NCBI GenBank assembly: GCA_947631685.1
Contig: CANRMI010000007.1
Coordinates: 1-64,000 of the forward strand
Source: an uncultured Lachnospiraceae bacterium
Lineage (GTDB): Bacteria; Bacillota; Clostridia; Lachnospirales; Lachnospiraceae
Length of the DNA: 64,000 nucleotides
Direction of reading: 5' to 3'
Below the pieces are notes generated by a model, which searched no databases, was not told the DNA's origin, and worked only from the letters and a program-made list of their open reading frames with translations. The translations under genes and the position numbers were made by a program. Shown here in pieces: positions 8,680-18,622 of the stretch; the stretch's first letter is position 1, and every line of letters begins with the position of its first letter.

Positions 8680-9330
8680 TTATAAATACGCCAGCAGTTC
8701 CAGGGGGCTTGCAATCACCGCGTCCGCGTGATTTTCCTCCAGCTCCGCCCTGTCCCGAAATCCCCAGAGCGCTCCCACGCAAAAGACTCCCGCTGACTTT
8801 CCTGTCTGCATATCCGTTCCCGTATCGCCCAGATACAGAACGTCCCCGGCTTCCAGCCCTAAACGCTCCAGAATGTAAAACACCCCGTCGGGAGCGGGCT
8901 TCCTGCGCAGTCCTTCCGTCTGTCCCAAAACAATATCAAAGCAGTCCTTTCCAAATACCGCCTCGATCACTTCCACCGTTCTTAAATGGGGTTTGTTGCT
9001 CAGCACAGCCAGTCTGACATCCCTCTTTTGCAGTTCTTCCAACAGCTCTCTGATCCCGCTGTAGGGCCTTACCTGATACATGCAGTACTTTTCAAATACT
9101 TTGCGGTATGCCGCATAAGCCTCTTCAAAGCGCGCGTGTTCCGTATCTCCACCGGCCTCCAGACATCTCTCCACCAATACCGCCGCCCCGTCTCCCACAA
9201 AGCGCTTGTACTGCTCCTCGCTATAGGGCCCGAAGCCAAAGCGTTTCATAACCTCATCCGCGCTCTTTTTGATGGAGGCAATGGTATCGTTCAGAGTGCC
9301 GTCCAGATCAAAGATCACAGCTTTTTTCAT
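8680..9330 (-). CDS. HAD-family phosphatase, phosphoglycolate-phosphatase-like
   Basis: 216 residues. The HAD motifs are present: FDLDGTLND (nucleophile and acid/base Asp) at the N-terminus, LAVLSNKPH (motif II), RRKPAPDG (motif III Lys) and YLGDTGTDMQTGKSAG (motif IV acids). The helical cap (C1 type) between motifs I and II and the length match Gph/YieH-like enzymes. It overlaps the maf gene end by 4 bases, so it is translationally coupled. Substrate uncertain: phosphoglycolate, pyrophosphate or a sugar phosphate. Confidence 0.85.
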   Translation of the reverse strand: MKKAVIFDLDGTLNDTIASIKKSADEVMKRFGFGPYSEEQYKRFVGDGAAVLVERCLEAGGDTEHARFEEAYAAYRKVFEKYCMYQVRPYSGIRELLEELQKRDVRLAVLSNKPHLRTVEVIEAVFGKDCFDIVLGQTEGLRRKPAPDGVFYILERLGLEAGDVLYLGDTGTDMQTGKSAGVFCVGALWGFRDRAELEENHADAVIASPLELLAYL

Positions 9331-9902
9331 ACTTTCAATTCCTTTAATTCCTGGCAGAGCCGCCCTATGGGCAGTCCCACCACATTGTTGTAGTCTCCCT
9401 GTATCCCTTTAATATACGCGGCAAAACGGCCCTGGATCCCGTAGGCTCCCGCCTTGTCCATAGGCTCCCCGCTGTCCACATAGTCCAGGATCTCCTCCTC
9501 GCTCATGGGATAGACACTGACCCTGGTCATCTCATAAAAGGAATGGCTTTTACAGCTCTCTTTTCCATAGCAGAGCGTCACCCCCGTATAGACTAAGTGG
9601 GTATTGCCCGCCAGCATACGCAGCATGGCACAGGCCGTCTCTCGATCTTCAGGCTTTCCCAGGATCCTGTCCTTAAAAGCCACCACCGTGTCCGCGCCGA
9701 TCACCACCGCATCCTCCCTGTGGGAGAGCCGTCCCCAGACATTCTCCGCCTTTTGGGCAGAAAGTCCGACGACCGTTTCCTTAGGGGAAAGACTGCCCAT
9801 CTCTTCTTTGCAGTTACTTTCCATGATCTCAAATTCCAGTCCAACCTGGCGCAGCAGTTCCCTTCGTCTGGGAGACGCGCTGGCAAGTATCAGTCTACTC
9901 AT
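9327..9902 (-). CDS. maf: Maf family nucleotide pyrophosphatase
   Basis: 191 residues from the ATG at 9902, which begins the family motif SRLILASASPRRRELL; longer in-frame starts run into the ppk gene. Maf proteins hydrolyse canonical (dTTP/UTP) or modified nucleoside triphosphates and are linked to septum arrest. GADTVVAF (active-site Asp) and GAYGIQGRFAAYI are seen. It overlaps ppk by 8 bases and HAD by 4, so it sits in a tightly packed operon. Confidence 0.92.
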   Translation of the reverse strand: MSRLILASASPRRRELLRQVGLEFEIMESNCKEEMGSLSPKETVVGLSAQKAENVWGRLSHREDAVVIGADTVVAFKDRILGKPEDRETACAMLRMLAGNTHLVYTGVTLCYGKESCKSHSFYEMTRVSVYPMSEEEILDYVDSGEPMDKAGAYGIQGRFAAYIKGIQGDYNNVVGLPIGRLCQELKELKV

Positions 9903-12024
9903 GATGTCTTTCGGGAATGAAACTCCTCCCGTTCTCCTCTCCGCCGCCCTTTCCTGCCATGGCGGCCGCTTCCTCACAGAAAGCCTCCTGGGAGTTGAAA
10001 GCCTCTTTTCCTCTTCTGTCCACTTTTTCATAGCTGCCGTCCGCGGTCAGCAGGTGCGCCTTGACCGTATCCTTGAGCTGGCACTTTAAGATATGCAGCA
10101 GCTTTTCCTTTAAGCTTTCTTCCTCTACGGGGAATAAGATCTCCACCCGTCTCTCCAGATTCCTGGGCATCCAGTCAGCGCTGGAGCAGTAAATTTCCGG
10201 CAGCCCTCCGTTTTCAAAATAGTAGATCCTGCTGTGCTCCAGAAAATTTCCCACAATAGAGCGTACCGTGATATTTTCGCTGATACCGGGAATCCCCACC
10301 TTCAGGCAGCAGATACCCCGCACGATCAGCTCGATCTTCACGCCGGCGGCGCTGGCCGCGTAAAGGGCCGCGATCACATCAGGATCGCAGAGGGCGTTCA
10401 TCTTGGCGATGATATGGGCCTCCCTGCCTTCCTTTGCCGCTTTCCTCTCCCGGTCGATCAGATAGAGAAATCTGTCCTTCAGCCACAGGGGCGCCAGCGA
10501 CAGTTTGTTCCAGTGCAGAGGCTCCGAATATCCCGAAAGCATATTGAATACTGCCGTGGCATCCTCTCCGATGGCTTCCGAGCAGGTAAGCAGCCCGATA
10601 TCCGTGTAGAGCTTGGCGGTGGCGTCGTTATAGTTGCCTGTCCCCAAATGCACGTACCTGCGGATACCGTCCTCCTCCCGCCGTACCACCAGCGTGATCT
10701 TGCTGTGCGTCTTTAAGCCCACCAGTCCGTAGATAACGTGACAGCCGGCTTTTTCCAGCATTCTGGCCCACACGATATTGTTTTCCTCATCAAACCGGGC
10801 TTTTAATTCCACCAGTACGGAAACCTGCTTGCCGTTTTCCGCCGCCTGGGCCAGCGCGCCGATGATCGGCGAGTTGCCGCTGACTCTGTAGAGTGTCTGC
10901 TTAATCGCCAGCACATCCTTATCCGCTGCCGCCTGTCTGATAAAATCCACCACCGGCGTAAAAGTCTGATAGGGATGATGCAGCAGAATGTCCCCTTTCC
11001 TGATGGCCGCGAAAATATCTCCTCCGGCGGGCAGCTCCGGCACCGGCTGGGGCACATACCCGGGTGTCTTTAAATGCTCAAAGCCCTCCAACGCGTACAT
11101 TTTCATGAGAAAAGTCAGATCCAGGGGGCCGTCAATGGCATAGATGCTCTCTGTGTGTATGGACAGTTCTTCCCGCAGAAACTTTAACAGCCTCTTGTCA
11201 ATGCCCGCTTCCACCTCCAGCCGGATCGCTTCGCCCCGCTGCCGCTGTTTCAGCTGCTTCTCGATCTCTTTTAAGAGGTCGGCGGCCTCGTCCTCCGCAA
11301 TGGTCAGATCCGCGTTTCTCATGATCCGGAAAGGATGTACGCACACAATATCATAATTCAGAAAAAGCTTATGGATATTTCTCTCGATGATCTCCTCCAG
11401 CAGGATGATACGCCTGCTGCCGCCTGCCGCCGGCAGTTCCACTACTCTAGGCAGGACACTGGGCACCTGCACCATGGCAAATTCCAGTTCCCCGTTCCCC
11501 GCCTTTTTGGTGACTAACGCCCCCAGGTTCAGGGATTTGTTCCGTATCAGAGGAAAAGGCCTGGAAGAATCCACCGCCATGGGCGTCAGCACCGGATATA
11601 CATTGTCCTCAAAATAGCCGTCTATGAACGCCCCTTCCTCCAGTGAAAGCTGCTCATGCTTTTTGATGACATGGAGCCCCTCCCCCTCCAGCAGGGGAAG
11701 CAGGGAACGGTTGTAGGTGGAATACTGCAGTTCCACCAGCTCATGTATATGAGTATTTAAGGCGCGAAGCTGCTCTCCGGCGGTCAGTCCGGCAATATCC
11801 TTCTTCTGATAACCGGCATCTACCATATCCTTTAAGGAAGCGACACGGATCATAAAAAACTCATCCAGATTGGACGCGGTAATGCTTAAAAATTTCAGCC
11901 TTTCAAAGAGGGGGATGCTCTTATCCCTCGCCTCTGAAAGCACTCTGTAATTGAACAGGAGCCAGCTCATTTCCCGGTTGGTATAATAAGCCGGATTTCT
12001 GTAATCGTTCTTTACCTCTCCCAT
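9895..12024 (-). CDS. ppk: Polyphosphate kinase 1
   Basis: Makes polyphosphate from ATP. 709 residues, the normal length. Seen: the N-terminal segment REMSWLLFNYRVL, the active-site histidine regions LLHHPYQTF and LVGLKTHSKITLV, and VHLGTGNYNDATA, all typical of PPK1 with its phospholipase-D-like C-terminal domains. Directly upstream (20 bases) is the Ppx/GppA gene, so synthesis and hydrolysis of polyphosphate are encoded together. The C-terminal tail of about 30 residues after SYEKVDRRGKEAFNSQ is Gly/Glu-rich and variable. Confidence 0.96.
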   Translation of the reverse strand: MGEVKNDYRNPAYYTNREMSWLLFNYRVLSEARDKSIPLFERLKFLSITASNLDEFFMIRVASLKDMVDAGYQKKDIAGLTAGEQLRALNTHIHELVELQYSTYNRSLLPLLEGEGLHVIKKHEQLSLEEGAFIDGYFEDNVYPVLTPMAVDSSRPFPLIRNKSLNLGALVTKKAGNGELEFAMVQVPSVLPRVVELPAAGGSRRIILLEEIIERNIHKLFLNYDIVCVHPFRIMRNADLTIAEDEAADLLKEIEKQLKQRQRGEAIRLEVEAGIDKRLLKFLREELSIHTESIYAIDGPLDLTFLMKMYALEGFEHLKTPGYVPQPVPELPAGGDIFAAIRKGDILLHHPYQTFTPVVDFIRQAAADKDVLAIKQTLYRVSGNSPIIGALAQAAENGKQVSVLVELKARFDEENNIVWARMLEKAGCHVIYGLVGLKTHSKITLVVRREEDGIRRYVHLGTGNYNDATAKLYTDIGLLTCSEAIGEDATAVFNMLSGYSEPLHWNKLSLAPLWLKDRFLYLIDRERKAAKEGREAHIIAKMNALCDPDVIAALYAASAAGVKIELIVRGICCLKVGIPGISENITVRSIVGNFLEHSRIYYFENGGLPEIYCSSADWMPRNLERRVEILFPVEEESLKEKLLHILKCQLKDTVKAHLLTADGSYEKVDRRGKEAFNSQEAFCEEAAAMAGKGGGEENGRSFIPERHHE

Positions 12025-12044
12025 ACTTTTCCCTTCTTTTTCAA

Positions 12045-13592
12045 TTAAAGACTCCGTTTCTGCCGGATAACCGGCTTTACGTTGAACACTTCTTCAAAGA
12101 GCAGGGCTCTGTCCTCAAACAGCCCCTTCTCCAGCGCGATGTCCTCTCCCGTATCCACTGTCAGCACCAGCTCCGTCTCTTTTAAAACCGCCTTTACATC
12201 CTTGAACTTCTGCTTGTGGCTGCGGTCCAGACCATTGGCGATCCGCAGAATGGCCGTCAGCTTCGCTACCTTCAGATAAGCCTGCTTATCCAGGGAAGAA
12301 GCTCTGCTCAGCTCTTCAAAATATAAAAAGTCCTCGTGGTTGAATTTTACGATATTGGCGATCATTTCCCGCTCCATGTGGGAAAGGCCGATAATTTCCG
12401 TCGCCATGATGATCTGGTAGGAACACTCCCCCAGCCCCACCATGCTGATATATTTCCCGCAGTCATGCAGAATGGCCGCCAGCTGCAGGTAAAACCGCTC
12501 CCGCTTCCCCAGGCCATGCAGCTTCTTTGTCGCGTCAAAGATCGTCATGGTCAGGCTCTCCAGGGTAGCCGCCCTCTTCCTGCTCCCCATGTAGCGCTTA
12601 CTGATATTCAACGCGCAGTCCAAAATGTCCTTTTCAAAATCATGGCCGCCTACGATGATCTTCTGCTGCTGGGCATATTCATAGGCGATCCCGTCGCAGA
12701 GCGTCACCCCCGGGATCCAGATGTTTTCGGCGCCGGTCATCTTTAAAATGCTCTGTACCAGTACGGCGGAAATAAAGAGCAGTCTGGCATTTTCCTCGGA
12801 CATTCCCAAGCTTGCGCCAATCTCCGTGCCGCTTTTGTTCCTTAAATATTCCATGAGGGCCGCGTAGCCTTCCTTCTTTATATAGCCCGCCTGTTCCATA
12901 TCTTTCTTCCGCTCTTCCATCCAGCGGGAAATATGGTCGTCCACCAGTATGATATTGCGCACATCCCGATCCTTTAAATAGAGCTTCTGATATACGGAGA
13001 GCTGCGCTTCCGCCAACTCGGAAACCATTTGCTCCAGCTTGGACGGCCTGGCATTGATATGATACAGCCGCTCCGCCAGCCGCAGTACCCCCAGCCTTAG
13101 ATTCTGGGTAGCGGTCAGTCCCCCCTTATCGAACAGGGAAAGCTGGATGCTGCCTCCCCCCACGTCCACGAACAGGGTGCCCTTCTCCAGCACTCTGTCA
13201 AACTCTTCTCCCCGCAGGGCCACGGCTTTACAGTCTAAAAAGCGCTGCTCGGAATTGCTGATCACCTCGACCTCGATCCCGGTCCGCTGGGCAATCTGCT
13301 CCAGCACAATGTCCCTGTCTTCCATTTCCCGTATGGCACTGGTGCCGTAGGCCTTATAGGCATCTACCTGATAGGACTCCATGATGCTCTTGTATTCTTT
13401 CAGTACCCTGCCCAGCTCCTCCACCTTCTGAAAGCCCAGCTTTCCGGTGGAATACGTATCCGTTCCCAGATCCAGCCTATACCGGATATGATCCACTTCC
13501 TGCATCCTGTTCCTGCCGGAAAAGCTGAAAATTTTCATGGCAAGCTCATAGGAGCCCACATCGATTGCCGCAAACATTTTCACCGGTTTCAT
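12045..13592 (-). CDS. ppx: Exopolyphosphatase / pppGpp phosphatase with HD domain
   Basis: 515 residues. The N-terminal ASKHA-type Ppx/GppA fold shows AAIDVGSYELAMKIF, GTSAIREMED and LFVDVGGGSIQLSLF; the C-terminal part is HD-like (LAAILHDCGKYIS). It hydrolyses polyphosphate or (p)ppGpp. The start overlaps the stop of the DUF815 gene (ATGA), and ppk follows. Ppx and GppA activities cannot be separated from sequence. Confidence 0.9.
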   Translation of the reverse strand: MKPVKMFAAIDVGSYELAMKIFSFSGRNRMQEVDHIRYRLDLGTDTYSTGKLGFQKVEELGRVLKEYKSIMESYQVDAYKAYGTSAIREMEDRDIVLEQIAQRTGIEVEVISNSEQRFLDCKAVALRGEEFDRVLEKGTLFVDVGGGSIQLSLFDKGGLTATQNLRLGVLRLAERLYHINARPSKLEQMVSELAEAQLSVYQKLYLKDRDVRNIILVDDHISRWMEERKKDMEQAGYIKKEGYAALMEYLRNKSGTEIGASLGMSEENARLLFISAVLVQSILKMTGAENIWIPGVTLCDGIAYEYAQQQKIIVGGHDFEKDILDCALNISKRYMGSRKRAATLESLTMTIFDATKKLHGLGKRERFYLQLAAILHDCGKYISMVGLGECSYQIIMATEIIGLSHMEREMIANIVKFNHEDFLYFEELSRASSLDKQAYLKVAKLTAILRIANGLDRSHKQKFKDVKAVLKETELVLTVDTGEDIALEKGLFEDRALLFEEVFNVKPVIRQKRSL

Positions 13593-14902
13593 TCTTCCGC
13601 CTCTCTGCCCGCCAGATAATCAATAAACTGCTGGGCGGTCCTGCCGGATAAACCTCCGTGGTTAAGTTCCCACTGGCCGGCCTGCAGATACAGTTCCTCC
13701 TCGTCCATACGGATACCGTTTCTTTCCGCCAGCGTGCGGACGATCTCCCGAAACAGCTTTCTGTCCGGCGCGCCGAAATAAATCGTTACCCCGAAACGGG
13801 CCACCAGGGAGAGCTTTTCCGCCACCGTATCTCCCTTGTGCAGGTCGTCCTGCCTCTCCTCCTTGTCACTGAACTTCTCCCGCACCAGATGCCTCCTGTT
13901 GGAGGTGGCGTAGATCAGGACATTTTCCGGCTTCTTCTCCAGGCCGCCTTCAATGACCGCCTTTAAATATTTATATTCTATTTCAAAGTCCTCAAAACTC
14001 AGATCGTCCATGTAGATGATAAATTTATAGTTCCGGTTCTTGATCTGCGCGATCACATCATTCAGATCCTGGAACTGGTGCTTGTAAATTTCAATGATCC
14101 GCAGTCCCCTGTCGTAATACTCATTGATGATCCCTTTGATGCTGGAAGATTTTCCCGTACCCGCGTCCCCGTACAGCAGGCAGTTATTGGCCTTCCGCCC
14201 GCTTACAAAGGCCTCCGTATTCTCCACCAGCTTCTGCTTGGCGTTTTCATATCCCACCAGGTCTGAGAGTTTTACATGGGCAATATTCAGTATGGGCACG
14301 ATCTGCGCCCCGTCCTCCTTATGCAGAACGCGGAAGGACTTGTGCAGGCCGAATTTTCCCACGCCGTAATCCCTGTAAAAGTCCGTCAGCGCGTGCTTCA
14401 TTTCCGAAGCCGTCCTACATTCCCCCAGCTCCTTTGCCAGCGTGCAGATGCGCCTGCAGATACGGGCATTGTATACTCTGCTTTCCTGTCTGCTCACCTG
14501 ATAATCGAAGAGCATGGCGCAGTCTTCTGCCTGCAGCGTCTTTAATAGCGAGGGAAAATCCGCGTCAAAAAACTCTTTGAAGATCTCAATATCGTGCAGG
14601 GCCGCCTCATTGATGCTGCCCTCCGTCTCACCCCTGATCTCACAGGCCATACTGTAGCTGTTCTCACAGTTTACCAAAAGATTGGTCAGGTAGCAGTGCC
14701 AGAGATTGCCGTAAAATCCATGGCTTCCGGCCAGCTCCAAAAGCCTGTGGGCGCAGTCGAAAAAGAGTTCCTGCATCCTCTCTGTATCCGAGTCCTCCGG
14801 CGCGGCTTTTGGGGCTGCGGTAAACAGCTTTGCCACATCCTCCAAAAGGTCCCCGCCCTCCGTATTTTCCATGCGATAAATCAGCAATTCCCTCTGCCGC
14901 AT
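13589..14902 (-). CDS. DUF815 family AAA-type ATPase
   Basis: 437 residues from the ATG at 14902, which has GGAGG at the right spacing; an ATG at 14923 abuts the pheA stop and lacks a site. The N-terminal third is helical; the P-loop (YGDAGTGKSSSIKG) and Walker B (FIIYMDDLSFEDFE) are followed by an arginine-finger-like stretch and a small C-terminal helical lid (QFIDYLAGREAEE). DUF815 proteins are predicted ATPases without a settled function. It lies between pheA and ppx and overlaps ppx by 4 bases. Confidence 0.85.
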   Translation of the reverse strand: MRQRELLIYRMENTEGGDLLEDVAKLFTAAPKAAPEDSDTERMQELFFDCAHRLLELAGSHGFYGNLWHCYLTNLLVNCENSYSMACEIRGETEGSINEAALHDIEIFKEFFDADFPSLLKTLQAEDCAMLFDYQVSRQESRVYNARICRRICTLAKELGECRTASEMKHALTDFYRDYGVGKFGLHKSFRVLHKEDGAQIVPILNIAHVKLSDLVGYENAKQKLVENTEAFVSGRKANNCLLYGDAGTGKSSSIKGIINEYYDRGLRIIEIYKHQFQDLNDVIAQIKNRNYKFIIYMDDLSFEDFEIEYKYLKAVIEGGLEKKPENVLIYATSNRRHLVREKFSDKEERQDDLHKGDTVAEKLSLVARFGVTIYFGAPDRKLFREIVRTLAERNGIRMDEEELYLQAGQWELNHGGLSGRTAQQFIDYLAGREAEE

Positions 14903-14923
14903 TTTCTTTCCTCCGTCCCGCAT

Positions 14924-16048
14924 CTAATAATTTCCCAGAATCTTCATATTGCGCGTCTCGTCCCGCAGGCCCCTGAGGGCGTTTTTCACCGCCTCATCGG
15001 CCAGGTTTCCTTCAAAGTCAATAAAGAAACGGTACTCCCAGTTCCTGTCTTCTATGGGCCTGCTCTCAATCTTACACATGTTCAGATTGTTGTAGATAAA
15101 ATGGGAAAGCATATGGTAAAGAGAGCCGCTCTTGTGGGGCACCTCGAAGCAGATGCTGATCTTCCCTGCGTCCTTTTTGAATATCTTCTGATTGCTCACC
15201 ACGATAAAACGGGTGGAATTGGTATCGGACTGGTTGATGCCCTCTTCTAACACCTTCAGGCCGTAAGCCTGCGCCGCCTGCTCTCCCGCGATAGCCGCCT
15301 GGCTCTTATCCTTGTCTGCGGCCACCTTGCCCGCCGCGAAAGCATTGTTCTTCATGCTGATCTGCTGCCAGTCATAGCTCTGCAGATACTTTGCGCACTG
15401 CATCAGGGACTGGGGATGGGAATAAACGGTCCGGATGTCCTCTTTTTCGGCCTCCGGCAGCGCCAGCAGACAGTGCCGGATTTCCAGAATCTGCTCTCCC
15501 ACGATATAATTTTCAAATTCCACCAGCAGATCATAGATCTCACTGACAATGCCCGCAGTGGAATTTTCAATGGGCAGCACCGCGAAATCCGCGCTGCCTT
15601 CCTCTATGGCACTCATGGCTTCCCGGAAAGTCTGCACGTGAAAACTGTTGACCTGCTCTCCGAAGAACCGCTTCATGGCCGCCTGGGAATAAGAGCCTTC
15701 ACTCCCCTGAAATACCACCCTGGCTTTCCCGATATCCAGCTCGTCCACAGCGATAAAGGGCAGCCGCCCCACACTGCCGTTCTGCGCCAGAAGCCTGTAC
15801 TGGAGCTTGCGGCTCATACTCATAAGCTGCTCAAAGAGCTCCTCCACGCCATGCCTGTTGAAATCGTTGTGCACCATGGCTTTGACCTTATCCAGCTTCT
15901 CCCTCTCCCTGGCGCTGTCAAAAACCTTCTTCCCCGTACTGATCTTATATTCCGCCACATTTTTGCAGACCTCCATCCGCCTTTCATACAGCCTTACAAT
16001 CTCGGCGTCTATCTCATCGATCTGCTCTCTCAATTCCGCTAAGTCCAT
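14924..16048 (-). CDS. pheA: Bifunctional chorismate mutase / prephenate dehydratase
   Basis: Two steps of phenylalanine synthesis: chorismate to prephenate to phenylpyruvate. 374 residues from the ATG at 16048 after AAGGAG; the upstream in-frame extension is not coding-like. Domains: AroQ-type mutase (about 1-90, LREQIDEIDAEIVRLYERR), dehydratase (about 110-290, with VVFQGSEGSYSQAA and the substrate-binding NSTAGIVSEIYDLL and TNSTRFIVV), and a regulatory ACT domain (KISICFEVPHKSGSLYHML). First gene of a leftward series; no attenuator is evident in the 130-base upstream gap. Confidence 0.95.
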   Translation of the reverse strand: MDLAELREQIDEIDAEIVRLYERRMEVCKNVAEYKISTGKKVFDSAREREKLDKVKAMVHNDFNRHGVEELFEQLMSMSRKLQYRLLAQNGSVGRLPFIAVDELDIGKARVVFQGSEGSYSQAAMKRFFGEQVNSFHVQTFREAMSAIEEGSADFAVLPIENSTAGIVSEIYDLLVEFENYIVGEQILEIRHCLLALPEAEKEDIRTVYSHPQSLMQCAKYLQSYDWQQISMKNNAFAAGKVAADKDKSQAAIAGEQAAQAYGLKVLEEGINQSDTNSTRFIVVSNQKIFKKDAGKISICFEVPHKSGSLYHMLSHFIYNNLNMCKIESRPIEDRNWEYRFFIDFEGNLADEAVKNALRGLRDETRNMKILGNY

Positions 16049-16116
16049 AAAATACTCCTTTGTGCAATCACTTCCGAAAGCGACTTTTGTTACGCTTATC
16101 TTATACCAAAACCCTC

Positions 16117-16145
16117 TTGATAGCAAGTAAAACAGCCGATATAAT
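16117..16145 (+). promoter_or_regulatory. Promoter of the DUF5050-like gene
   Basis: TTGATA (16117-16122), 17-base spacer, TATAAT (16140-16145), about 35 bases before the gene start. Strong match to sigma-A consensus. Confidence 0.7.
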
Positions 16146-16179
16146 AGAGTAAAATCTGATTTACGGAAAGGATATTTTT

Positions 16180-17220
16180 ATGGGCTCCCGAAAACAAACC
16201 GTTTTTCTTGTCATATTGATTCCCCTGCTGTTCCTGCTGCTTGCCGCCGCAGCCGTCCTGCCCCGTTTTCTGGATCGTACCGCGCCCGTACCGGCCGGTA
16301 CGGTAGGCAATACGCCGGGCAATTCCTATAACGGCGGTCTCTTTTGTGAATACGAAGGGATGGTTTATTTCTCCAACCCTTACGACGGAGGCACGCTCTA
16401 TGCCATGGCACCGGACGAAAGCGGTATCCACAAGCTCAACTCCGTATGTGTTTCCCATATCAACGCCGGCGGCGGCTACCTTTTTTATTTCCAGTCCCGG
16501 GCCTCGGGCAGTTCCGGTTTAGGCTATGTCCGCAGCCGTCACGGCGTATACCGTTCCTCCTTAAACGGGAAAAGGAGCGTCTGCCTGTTTGAGGATGTAA
16601 TCTTCAATATGCAGCTTGCCGGAAATGCCCTCTACCTGCTTTCTTCCGCAGAAGACGGCCCCCATTTCTACCAGGTTTCCGCCCAGGAGGGAGATCCCGA
16701 AGAGCTGTTTGCCAGAAATGTAGATTTTTCCTGCGCCATGTCCGACGGCACCGTCTATTATACAGACGGAGAAGACGGGCACTATCTTTACCGTTACGAT
16801 ACCGCCTCCGGCACCTCCTCCCCGGTATGGGAAGGCAGCCTCTGGTACCCCGTCTATGACAGCGGATACATCTATTATCTGGATGTTTCTTCCGACTACA
16901 GGCTCTGCCGCTATTCCCTTTCGGAAGGGATCGTGGAGGTCCTGACCCATGACAGGGTGGACTGCTACAACCTGGCAGGCGGATACATTTATTACCAGAA
17001 AAATTCCTCATCCTCTCCGGCCCTTATGCGCATGGATCTGGATGGCAAAAATGCCGTGACCGTAGCGGAGGGCAATTTTACCCATATCAACGTCACATCC
17101 CGCTATGTATATTTTACCCCCTACGGCACTGACGTTCCCCTTTACCAGACAGCCATCGGCGGTACTGACGCAGTGCCCTTTGACGCCGCTATGGAAGCCG
17201 CCGCCCAAAATACAAAATAG
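16180..17220 (+). CDS. Membrane-anchored beta-propeller-like protein (DUF5050 type)
   Basis: 346 residues. An N-terminal signal anchor (VFLVILIPLLFLLLAAAAVL) puts the rest outside the cell. The body has repeated short units with YY/FxxP/GxxLY patterns (MVYFSNPYDGGTLYAM, GTVYYTDGEDGHYLYRYD, YIYYLDVSSDYRLCRYS, YIYYQKNSSSSPALMRMD, YVYFTPYGTDVPLY), typical of DUF5050/LRP-like beta-propellers found in Clostridia. No catalytic motif seen. ATG follows GGAAAGGAT. It stands alone, convergent with the MATE gene only 1 base away. Confidence 0.75.
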   Translation: MGSRKQTVFLVILIPLLFLLLAAAAVLPRFLDRTAPVPAGTVGNTPGNSYNGGLFCEYEGMVYFSNPYDGGTLYAMAPDESGIHKLNSVCVSHINAGGGYLFYFQSRASGSSGLGYVRSRHGVYRSSLNGKRSVCLFEDVIFNMQLAGNALYLLSSAEDGPHFYQVSAQEGDPEELFARNVDFSCAMSDGTVYYTDGEDGHYLYRYDTASGTSSPVWEGSLWYPVYDSGYIYYLDVSSDYRLCRYSLSEGIVEVLTHDRVDCYNLAGGYIYYQKNSSSSPALMRMDLDGKNAVTVAEGNFTHINVTSRYVYFTPYGTDVPLYQTAIGGTDAVPFDAAMEAAAQNTK

Positions 17221-17221
17221 T

Positions 17222-18622
17222 TTAAATGACCCGCTTTCTGCTCCATCTTCCCGTCCGGTACCAGATATAGGAAACCAAAAAGTTGGCGGCCCAGCCCATG
17301 GGAACGGCCCACCATACCGCCTGGATTCCCACCACTGGCGCCATGAGATTGGCAAAAAGAACCCGGATCGCCAGATTGAGCAGATTGGCCGCCATATAGA
17401 CATTCACGTCCCCCGCTCCGCGCAGCACACCGTCAGTGGAGGCTTTCAAGCCGATAAAAAGGAAAAACCAGCTGATAAACTTCAAATAAGCGCTGCCCGT
17501 GGCGTAAGCCGCCGGCCCCGCATCTTCTTTCAAGAACGCTCTGACAATATCCCCGTAAAAGATCTGCAGAATCACACAGATCAGCACCGCAAACGCCGCT
17601 GCCATGCAGAGTCCCGCGCGATAGCCCTTTTTTACCCGCTCCGGCTGGCCGGCTCCGATATTCTGGGCGGTAAAGGTGGAGACCGCGTTGCCCGTGGCGA
17701 TCATGGGCACGATACAGATGGACTCTATCCGCATTCCCGCCGAATAACCGGCCAGCACCGAAGAACCGAAGCCGTTGACTACCGACTGCACCAGCAGCAT
17801 CCCGATACTGACTATGGACTGCTGCACAATGGAAGGCACCGCGATCTTCGTACCCCTCGCCAGCATCTCCCAGTCATAGAACACCGCTTTTTCTTCTCCG
17901 CCGTCATACCTGCGCAGATGCAGCAGCAAAATACCGAAAGAAATCACGGCGGAGAGTCCCTGGGCGATAACGGTGGCTATGGCTACGCCCGCCACTCCCA
18001 GGGAGAGTACCCGTACCATGTACAGGTCCAGAGCCACATTCAGCACAGAGGAAAAGATCAGCAAAAACAGCGGGATCCTGGACTTTCCCAGCGCGTTGAA
18101 CATGGAGGAGAGTACATTGTACATAAATAAAAAGGGCAGTCCGTAAAAATAGATCCGCAGATACAGCACCGCGGAATCCAGAATGTTCTCCGGCGTCTTT
18201 AAGGCCGTTAAAATGCCCCGATTGCCTAAAAAGCCCCCGCAGGCCAAAAACAGGGCCAGTGCCAGAAAGCTGACCAGCGCCGTAGAGATGCTGGTCTTCA
18301 TTTTCCGGTATTCTCCCGCTCCCAGATACTGGCTGGTGATCACGGAGGCGCCCATGCCGCCCCCGATCGCTATCATGATGAACACGGTTGTCAGGGAATA
18401 GGAGGCACCTACCGCCGCCAGCGCCTCCTCCCCCACATACCGCCCTACGATCATGGAGTCCGCCATATTGTAGAACTGCTGGAAAAGATTTCCTAGGATC
18501 ATGGGCAGAGCAAAGACAAACAGCGTCCCCGCGGGGCTTCCCGTCAGCATATTCCGCCTGGTCTTCTGCCCTCCTGCCCTCTGTTCGCCCTGATTTTGTT
18601 TTTCATTTTCGGTTTCCGTCAA
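17222..18622 (-). CDS. MATE family multidrug/Na+ antiporter
   Basis: 466 residues with about 12 hydrophobic segments and the MATE hallmark pattern (PMILGNLFQQFYNMADSMIVGRYVG near the N-terminus, shown here over 20 in the protein as residues about 39-63). Exports drugs or metabolites with Na+ or H+. The start is a TTG at 18622 that overlaps the stop of the MBL hydrolase gene (TTGA) and has GAGG upstream, so the two are coupled. Substrate unknown. Confidence 0.9.
   Translation of the reverse strand: MTETENEKQNQGEQRAGGQKTRRNMLTGSPAGTLFVFALPMILGNLFQQFYNMADSMIVGRYVGEEALAAVGASYSLTTVFIMIAIGGGMGASVITSQYLGAGEYRKMKTSISTALVSFLALALFLACGGFLGNRGILTALKTPENILDSAVLYLRIYFYGLPFLFMYNVLSSMFNALGKSRIPLFLLIFSSVLNVALDLYMVRVLSLGVAGVAIATVIAQGLSAVISFGILLLHLRRYDGGEEKAVFYDWEMLARGTKIAVPSIVQQSIVSIGMLLVQSVVNGFGSSVLAGYSAGMRIESICIVPMIATGNAVSTFTAQNIGAGQPERVKKGYRAGLCMAAAFAVLICVILQIFYGDIVRAFLKEDAGPAAYATGSAYLKFISWFFLFIGLKASTDGVLRGAGDVNVYMAANLLNLAIRVLFANLMAPVVGIQAVWWAVPMGWAANFLVSYIWYRTGRWSRKRVI

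Noticed and set aside
16049..16116. T-box or Phe leader peptide before pheA
   Set aside because: The gap is too short for a T-box and no Phe-rich short frame or terminator pair is visible.
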